Positions 41,353-46,567 of a stretch of DNA of 46,567 bases are shown here, in pieces. Position 1 is the stretch's first letter, and each line of letters opens with the position of its first letter. The translations under genes and the position numbers were made by a program. The notes beneath the pieces are model-generated. The model saw nothing but the letters and a program-made list of their open reading frames with translations, had not been told where the DNA came from and did not search any database. Origin of the DNA: an uncultured Bacilli bacterium (lineage in GTDB: Bacteria; Bacillota_I; Bacilli_A; RF39; UBA660); NCBI GenBank assembly GCA_947623825.1, contig CANQHQ010000007.1, forward strand, positions 1 through 46,567, in the 5' to 3' direction.

Positions 41353-42039
41353 ATGAAAATCAAAGAGTTACCACGGTACGCTAGACCACGAGAGCGGGCG
41401 ATACGAGAGGGTGTTTCCCAACTTTCTTTTGAAGATTTATTGACAATTCTCGTTCAGTCTGGGACCAAGAAAATGTCGGCGAGAGAAGTGGCTCAAACGA
41501 TTCTAAAAAAGTATCCGACGAAGAGAGAATTATCCCAAATGACGCTTTCTCAATTGAAAAAAATCGATGGGATTGGTCCCGTACGGGCAGTCGAATTGTT
41601 GAGCGTCATCGAATTTGGAAGAAGGTTGTTTTTGGAAACGGATTGGAAAGAAACCATTATATTGAAGAATTCTTCTGATATTTTTCAATATATGAAAGGA
41701 TTTTATGATGGAGTGAAGCAAGAAATGTTCTATTGTCTTTATTTAAATTCCCGTTGTGAATTAATTGAAAGGAGGTTGTTATTTATGGGAACGACCAATC
41801 GGAGTGTAGTGCATCCTAGAGAGGTATTCAAATATGCTTATTTGAATAGTGCCAATTCTATTGTTTGTGTTCATAATCATCCTAGTAACGATTTAAAGCC
41901 GAGTCGGGAAGATGAGCGATTGACGAATGCTTTGGTGGAACTAGGAAAATTAAATGCGATTCCTGTAGTTGATCACATGATTGTGACAGAAGAAGGATAT
42001 TATAGTTTTTATGAAGATGGAAAAATATTGAATTTGTAG
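41353..42039 (+). CDS. radC: RadC/YsxA family JAB-domain protein
   Basis: A 228-aa protein. An N-terminal helix-hairpin-helix (IDGIGPVRAVELLSVIEFGRR) is followed by the JAMM-like metal site HNHPSND and VVDHMIVTEEGYYSF. Once called a DNA-repair protein; the true activity is not known. AGGAGG lies directly before the ATG. It leads mreC as in Bacillus, but mreB is missing here. Confidence 0.93.
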   Translation: MKIKELPRYARPRERAIREGVSQLSFEDLLTILVQSGTKKMSAREVAQTILKKYPTKRELSQMTLSQLKKIDGIGPVRAVELLSVIEFGRRLFLETDWKETIILKNSSDIFQYMKGFYDGVKQEMFYCLYLNSRCELIERRLLFMGTTNRSVVHPREVFKYAYLNSANSIVCVHNHPSNDLKPSREDERLTNALVELGKLNAIPVVDHMIVTEEGYYSFYEDGKILNL

Positions 42040-42047
42040 GAGAATCT

Positions 42048-42794
42048 ATGAGAAAGAAGAGAAAACAGTGGAAACAAAATCGGAAATATTTCTTTTTATG
42101 GATAGGACTTGTCTTTCTTTTTTTTCTTTCTTTTCTTTTTCCTATCGATCCTTCTTATCGTCGCCCTTTCCAAAACCTTTTTGTTTATTTTCGAGAATTC
42201 TCTTCTCCTAAAAAGGTTACCTTATCGAATTATTTGGATAAAGAATTGGCGTTATTAAAGGAAGAAAATGAACAATTACGGCATTTATTATCTTATAAAG
42301 AATCTCTTTCTTCTTTTACGGTTCTTCCGGCGCAGGTTCTTTCTCGTGGGACTCGATGGGAAGAAGTTCTAACGATTGATATAGGCAAAAAGGAGGGAGT
42401 AGAAGTGGGAATGGCAGTTGTGTCAGAAGTTGGTTTAGTTGGGAGAATTTCCGAAGTTTTTTCTTCTTCCAGTACCGTTCAGTTGTTGACGAGACCTCTC
42501 GATACGAATAAAGTAGCGGTATCGATTTCTTTCGAAAACGGTACGGTTCCTGGCATTTTACAAGGATATGATTCGGCTTCTGGCAATCTTTTGGTGGCAC
42601 TCATTCATCCAGGAGAAGTACCCGTTGGTAGTTCCGTTTTTACGAATGGACTCGGTTCTTTATTTCCACAGGATATTCCCGTTGGCACAGTCCGTGAAGT
42701 TTCGACCGATGCTTTGGGAATTGCGACTGTTCTTTCTGTTTCTCCTTCTGTTGATTTTGACTCTCTTGGTTATCTTTTCGTCTTGGCAAAGTAG
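42048..42794 (+). CDS. mreC: Rod shape-determining protein MreC
   Basis: A 248-aa bitopic membrane protein organising lateral wall synthesis with MreB, MreD and PBP2. It has a basic N-terminus, one helix (about 15-32), a coiled-coil segment (about 55-85, LALLKEENEQLRHLL), and then the double beta-barrel (VLPAQVLSRGTRWEEVLTID, GKKEGVEVGMAVVSEVGLVGRI). It follows radC by 8 nt. Confidence 0.93.
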   Translation: MRKKRKQWKQNRKYFFLWIGLVFLFFLSFLFPIDPSYRRPFQNLFVYFREFSSPKKVTLSNYLDKELALLKEENEQLRHLLSYKESLSSFTVLPAQVLSRGTRWEEVLTIDIGKKEGVEVGMAVVSEVGLVGRISEVFSSSSTVQLLTRPLDTNKVAVSISFENGTVPGILQGYDSASGNLLVALIHPGEVPVGSSVFTNGLGSLFPQDIPVGTVREVSTDALGIATVLSVSPSVDFDSLGYLFVLAK

Positions 42795-42801
42795 GTGAAT
42801 T

Positions 42802-43251
42802 ATGATATTTTTAGGATATTTTTTGGATTCGTTTCTTTCTATCTTCTTTTATGGAACGCTTTTGGAACCTTGTCTTTTTCTCGTTTTTTCTTCTTTTCGA
42901 TTCTTTCGTCATCGAACGTTTTCTTCTTTTCTTTGGGAAACTTTCTTTTCTCTTCTTTTGGCTCATCTTTTCTTTGGAATTCCTTTTTTCCGTGATTTTT
43001 CTTTTCTTGTTTTCTTTTTCTTGTTTGTCGTTCTTTTCTATCATAAAAAAGTGACTTTTCTTTCTTTTTTTCTTTTTACGTTTTTCCTTTTACTTTCTTA
43101 TCCGATCTATTGTTTTCTTTTATATTTCTTTCTCCAAATTTCTCTTCCTTTTTCTTTTCTTTGGAAAGTTCTTTCTCATTCTCTTCTTTTGAATCTGTTT
43201 CTTACTTTTTTCTTTGGTTTCTTTTTTCGAATAAAAAGAAATCGTTATTAA
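42802..43251 (+). CDS. mreD: MreD-like rod shape protein
   Basis: A 149-aa protein, almost wholly hydrophobic with four to five helices and a very high Phe content. Conserved MreD residues are few, so the name rests mainly on position between mreC and spoIVFA. It starts after GTAGGTG. Confidence 0.72.
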   Translation: MIFLGYFLDSFLSIFFYGTLLEPCLFLVFSSFRFFRHRTFSSFLWETFFSLLLAHLFFGIPFFRDFSFLVFFFLFVVLFYHKKVTFLSFFLFTFFLLLSYPIYCFLLYFFLQISLPFSFLWKVLSHSLLLNLFLTFFFGFFFRIKRNRY

Positions 43252-43273
43252 TATGAATTAATAGGTGATACAA

Positions 43274-43894
43274 GTGAACGAAGAATATAAATCAGTAGAA
43301 AAATATTTAAAAAAGAAACAGACCAAAAAGGGGAAGACTTCTTCTTTTTCCTCTTATTTTCTTTCTTTCTGTAATCGCGCTATGATGTGTGGAATTATTG
43401 TCCTTTCTCTTCTTTGTATCATGAAGATGAACCCGGAATCTAAACAATTTCTTTCGACGCATGTTTTTCAGAAAAATTTTTCTTTTGCGAAGATTCAACA
43501 ATTTTATCAGGATCATTTTGGTCATTTATTTCCGGAGGCACTTTCTTCTGCGATGACAGGGGACAAGATGGTATTTCAAGAAACGTTTCATTACGAGAAA
43601 AAAGAAGATTACCAAGAGGGGACAAGATTTACGGTTGGAAAAGGGTATCTGATGCCTAATTTAGAAAGTGGCTTGGTCGTTTTTTGGGGAGAAAAAGAAG
43701 GGTATGGAAAAACGTTGATTATTCAACAAGTCGATGGACTCGATGCCTGGTATGTAGGACTTTCTGATATCGATTATGAGTTGTATGATTATGTGGAAAA
43801 GGGAAGTTTATTGGGAGAAGTCAAAGAAGAAGTTCTCGATTTATATTTCCAAAAGGATGGTGCCTTTGTCAAAAATCAAGACTATGTTTCCTAA
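43274..43894 (+). CDS. spoIVFA: SpoIVFA-like stage IV sporulation protein
   Basis: A 206-aa protein. A basic cytoplasmic start and one membrane helix (about 38-53) are followed by a degenerate LytM/M23-like fold near the end (GLVVFWGEKEGYGKTLIIQQVDGLDAWYVGLSDIDY) that lacks the zinc-binding residues. SpoIVFA anchors and inhibits the SpoIVFB protease in the mother-cell membrane. GTG at 43274 is chosen from GGTG spacing; GTG 43265 would overlap that site. It overlaps spoIVFB by 11 nt. Confidence 0.8.
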   Translation: MNEEYKSVEKYLKKKQTKKGKTSSFSSYFLSFCNRAMMCGIIVLSLLCIMKMNPESKQFLSTHVFQKNFSFAKIQQFYQDHFGHLFPEALSSAMTGDKMVFQETFHYEKKEDYQEGTRFTVGKGYLMPNLESGLVVFWGEKEGYGKTLIIQQVDGLDAWYVGLSDIDYELYDYVEKGSLLGEVKEEVLDLYFQKDGAFVKNQDYVS

Positions 43895-44660
43895 GGTAGA
43901 ATGTCATCCTTTCTTTTATTTTTTTGCGTTCTTGTCTGCCTTTACTGGTAATTTTCGGAAAATGGTTTTGATTTCTTCTTTGATTTTGGTTCACGAAATG
44001 GGTCATTCTTTGATGTGTTATGGATTTGGTTTTTCGGTCGATAAAATTGTTTTATATCCCTATGGTGGGTGTAGTTTTTTTCATATGAATGTTAATGTTC
44101 CTATTTGGAAAGAGTTTTTGATTTTAATCATGGGTCCTCTTTTTCAAATTCTTTTTACTTTTCTTTGTTCCTTCTTTTTAAGAGAAGTCGATTTTTCTTT
44201 TTTGAAACAAGTCCATTACGCGTTACTCTTTTTTAATTTTTTACCGATTTATCCTCTCGATGGTGGAAAACTTTTTCTTTTATTTTCCTCTCTTTTTCTT
44301 TCTTATTATCATTCGTTGAAACTTACTTTTTTCGTTAGCTTTTTTGTCTATTTTGTTTTTTTCTTTGGTGTATGTTTCGTCGTTTTTTCCTTGTTTTGGA
44401 TTTTGGTTTTTGGTCTTTTTTTCTTTCGAATTTGGGAAGAAGAAAAAAAGGGACTCTATCTCTTTCATAAATTTTTATTAGAGCGATATTTGAATCCAGT
44501 GTCATTCAAAAAGAAAAAGGTGGTTTCTTCTATCTACGATATGAAAAAAGGATATCTTCATTATTTTCCTTGTGGTTCTATGTTGCTTTCTGAAACGGAA
44601 TACCTTTCGAGGTATTTTTCTTTTTCTTCTTTTCTTTCTTTTTTCGCGTGTTTATGTTAG
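43884..44660 (+). CDS. spoIVFB: SpoIVFB-like intramembrane metalloprotease
   Basis: An M50-family site-2 protease that activates pro-sigma-K in sporulating Bacilli. It is 258 aa from the ATG at 43884. The HEMGH zinc site is at 37-41 and the second site is NFLPIYPLDGGK. About six helices, then a C-terminal segment from about 185 that may be a CBS-like or regulatory tail, much reduced. ATG 43857 is a possible earlier start. The pairing with spoIVFA and linkage to mreCD repeat the Bacillus order. Confidence 0.88.
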   Translation: MFPKVECHPFFYFFAFLSAFTGNFRKMVLISSLILVHEMGHSLMCYGFGFSVDKIVLYPYGGCSFFHMNVNVPIWKEFLILIMGPLFQILFTFLCSFFLREVDFSFLKQVHYALLFFNFLPIYPLDGGKLFLLFSSLFLSYYHSLKLTFFVSFFVYFVFFFGVCFVVFSLFWILVFGLFFFRIWEEEKKGLYLFHKFLLERYLNPVSFKKKKVVSSIYDMKKGYLHYFPCGSMLLSETEYLSRYFSFSSFLSFFACLC

Positions 44661-44678
44661 GATAAAGTTGGTGGTTTT

Positions 44679-45377
44679 ATGATGGAAGAAGTACAGGCAT
44701 GGTTATTACAGAATCAGGATTTGGCATATCAGAAATTTCAATCGAGTCTTTGTCCGGGGATTTCTTCTATTGTGGGAGTTCGGATTCCTCTTTTACGAAA
44801 AAAAGCCAAAGATTTGTTGAAACAAGATTACCGTTTTTATTTGGATCATGTGACCAATGCTTCTTATGAAGAAACCATGTTGGAAGGATTGTTGATTGGA
44901 GAAGGAAAGATGTCCTTGGAAGATAAGTTTTTTTATTTGGATCGCTTCCTTCCTAAAATTGATAATTGGGCTATTTGTGATATTTGTGCGTCTAGTTTTC
45001 ATTTGAAAGAAGCGGATCTTGCGCCTTTTTGGGAGTATCTTTCCAAGTATCGGACGTCAACCAGAGAATTTGAAATTCGTTTTCTTCTCATCATGTATCT
45101 CAATTATTTTATCCAAGATCCTTATTTGGATGATCTCTTTTCTTATGTGGATGGTCTTGTCTCTGATGATTACTACGTGAAAATGGGAATCAGTTGGTTG
45201 CTTTCGGTTCTTTATGTCAAAGAAAAAGAGCGGACGATTGCTTATTTCAAACATCATCATTTATCACCGTGGGTTTATCAAAAGACTCTTCAAAAAATCA
45301 TCGAATCGCGCCGTGTTTCGGAAGAAGAGAAAAAAGAAATTCGGAAATGGAAAAAAGAAACCAAGGTAGAATGTTAA
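44679..45377 (+). CDS. AlkD-like DNA alkylation repair protein
   Basis: A 232-aa HEAT-like-repeat DNA glycosylase. It shows the AlkD order: VGVRIPLLRKKAKDLLKQD, SYEETMLEGLLIG, FLPKIDNWAICDICASSFH, TREFEIRFLLIMYLNYF and KMGISWLLSVLYV. Family members flip or trap bulky N3- and N7-alkyl purines. The NWAICD segment holds the catalytic Trp and Asp. GGTGG lies upstream; ATG 44679 or 44682 may be used. Confidence 0.88.
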   Translation: MMEEVQAWLLQNQDLAYQKFQSSLCPGISSIVGVRIPLLRKKAKDLLKQDYRFYLDHVTNASYEETMLEGLLIGEGKMSLEDKFFYLDRFLPKIDNWAICDICASSFHLKEADLAPFWEYLSKYRTSTREFEIRFLLIMYLNYFIQDPYLDDLFSYVDGLVSDDYYVKMGISWLLSVLYVKEKERTIAYFKHHHLSPWVYQKTLQKIIESRRVSEEEKKEIRKWKKETKVEC

Positions 45378-45394
45378 CTATTTGTTGATTTTTC

Positions 45395-45423
45395 TTGCCA
45401 AACATCCTTTTTTGTATTATAAT
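45395..45423 (+). promoter_or_regulatory. Promoter of the acyltransferase gene
   Basis: TTGCCA 45395-45400, a 17-nt spacer, TATAAT 45418-45423. Confidence 0.75.
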
Positions 45424-45451
45424 ATTAAGCGTTTTTTAGAGGGGGAAAATT

Positions 45452-46447
45452 ATGGAATCAAAATTTCAAGTTTTATCGTTACGTGAGGAAGACAAATTAG
45501 GTAAAGAAGCAAAAGAACAATATTATGCAGATTTTCGAGAATATGTCAGTCACAGACCATTACAAACAACGACACCAGGCGCTAGAAAAGTAGCTCCAAA
45601 ATTAAAAAAGATTACAGGAAAGATTGCGGTGGCTGTAACGAAAGCCTTTACCAATCCAAATATCGAGTGGATTGCCGATGGACAGGAAAATATTCCAGAA
45701 GGTCCGGTTGTTTTTGCCTATAATCATCAGGGAATTCTAGATAATTTTGTTTGGATTCCAAAAGTGGACAAGCATTGTCTTATTTTACATGGTGCGGATG
45801 TCAATCGATTGTTGCTTTTATGTCAAATTAATACAGGATTGGTATTAGTGAAAAAAGGAGATGCCCAAAATAATCACGATGCGAAGTTAGATATGATTCG
45901 TCTTTTGATGGAAGGGCATTCGATTACGTATTTTCCAGAAGGAACATGGAATTTATCACCGAATAAATTACACTTACCATTAGCGTATGGATTCTTAGAT
46001 GTTGCGAGAAAAGCAGGGGTTCCGGTGATTCCTGTGGCCCATGATTACACGTATGATACTTCTACTCCGAAGGCAACGATTACGCGCATTCATACACGTT
46101 TCGGGGCTCCTATCTTTGTAGGAATTCATGATGCTTTAAAAGAAAAACTAGAAGAGTACAAAGAGGCCATTTCTACTTTAGAGTATACTCTTATGGAAGA
46201 AAAGGGAATTACACCAAGGGATTCGGTTTCTAATCTTGATTACATGAACTTTATGAAAGGAAGCATTAAGAATTTACAGTTAGGAAAACTTGATTTAGAT
46301 AGGGAACGAAAATATATTTTTGATGCCAAATCAGATTTTTATCAATTTTTCCATATCAATGATGTTCCTTTTGATGAAGAAGGAAACGAAATCGATACGG
46401 CAGAAGTTCAAAAAATCAAACAAATTCGTAGTCGTCATTTGATTTAA
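45452..46447 (+). CDS. PlsC-like 1-acylglycerol-3-phosphate acyltransferase
   Basis: A 331-aa lysophospholipid-type acyltransferase. The catalytic H-x4-D is His92-Asp97 in YNHQGILDNF, and the phosphate-binding block is TYFPEGTWN. It is longer than standard PlsC (about 240) because of an N-terminal 75-residue extension and a C-terminal tail of about 90 residues, neither with membrane helices. It probably makes phosphatidic acid for cdsA or acylates another lipid (inference). GGGGG before the ATG. Confidence 0.82.
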   Translation: MESKFQVLSLREEDKLGKEAKEQYYADFREYVSHRPLQTTTPGARKVAPKLKKITGKIAVAVTKAFTNPNIEWIADGQENIPEGPVVFAYNHQGILDNFVWIPKVDKHCLILHGADVNRLLLLCQINTGLVLVKKGDAQNNHDAKLDMIRLLMEGHSITYFPEGTWNLSPNKLHLPLAYGFLDVARKAGVPVIPVAHDYTYDTSTPKATITRIHTRFGAPIFVGIHDALKEKLEEYKEAISTLEYTLMEEKGITPRDSVSNLDYMNFMKGSIKNLQLGKLDLDRERKYIFDAKSDFYQFFHINDVPFDEEGNEIDTAEVQKIKQIRSRHLI

Positions 46448-46461
46448 AAAACGTTTTTTTG

Positions 46462-46491
46462 GAAAGAGGGTTTGAAAAGAATCCTCTTTTC
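46462..46491 (+). terminator. Possible terminator after the acyltransferase
   Basis: GAAAGAGG pairs with CCTCTTTTC around an A-rich loop, but no T run follows, so it is weak. Confidence 0.4.
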
Positions 46492-46567
46492 AGGATAAAC
46501 GCATGAAATTTTAAAATCATGTGTTTTTCTTTAGCAATAAAGCAATATCTTTAGTATTAAGAAGTTT

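Noticed and set aside
42811-43044. Lysine-rich minus-strand frames opposite mreD and neighbours
   Set aside because: They arise from Phe-rich TTT/TTC codons on the plus strand read in reverse.

Overview
The window is about 46.6 kb of AT-rich chromosome with Gram-positive ribosome binding sites (AGGAGG and AGGTGG types), TTGACA/TATAAT promoters and short T-tailed terminators. TGA is a normal stop. It holds a CotE-like coat protein, SpoIVFA and SpoIVFB, and has B. subtilis-like order at miaB-ymcA-cotE and radC-mreC-mreD-spoIVFA-spoIVFB. This points to a low-GC, spore-forming or recently spore-forming Firmicute of the Bacilli/Erysipelotrichia type. The species cannot be named from the sequence.

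Region 1 (1-11.7 kb) is a defence island. It carries a complete type II CRISPR-Cas locus: a 1088-aa Cas9, a tracrRNA gene between cas9 and cas1, cas1, cas2, a divergent csn2-position gene, and a 10-repeat array that decays at its distal end. Next comes a three-gene operon: a TerB-N/TerB-C protein, a BrxD-like P-loop ATPase and an SF2 DEVH helicase. The promoter region of cas9 and that of the trio are about 92% identical over about 84 bp, so the CRISPR-Cas cassette sits between direct repeats that are also promoters. The tracrRNA promoter lies inside cas9, and its terminator T-tract ends at the cas1 start codon.

Region 2 (11.7-23.6 kb) is metabolic and cell surface. It has a minus-strand MTA/SAH deaminase, a thioester-domain/Cna-B surface adhesin, a polysaccharide cluster (GT4, PssD-like, an Alg13-like/membrane fusion, GtrB-like GT2, GalE), an LRR-transglutaminase-like membrane protein, an ankyrin protein with a consensus promoter, and a second GT2.

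Region 3 (23.6-31.5 kb) is conserved housekeeping: miaB-ymcA, cotE, rpsP-khpA, a CmpB-like membrane protein, cdsA and rseP. A two-gene sugar module lies between cotE and rpsP. Its epimerase carries a 10-G tract that puts the gene out of frame, which suggests phase variation.

Region 4 (31.7-46.6 kb) mixes unknown proteins (including a cytoplasmic transglutaminase-like protein and two zinc-ribbon proteins) with pssA-psd phospholipid synthesis, feoA-feoB iron uptake, the radC-mreC-mreD-spoIVFA-spoIVFB cluster, alkD and a PlsC-type acyltransferase. With cdsA, the pssA-psd pair completes a path from phosphatidic acid to phosphatidylethanolamine. I see no tRNA, rRNA or insertion sequence.
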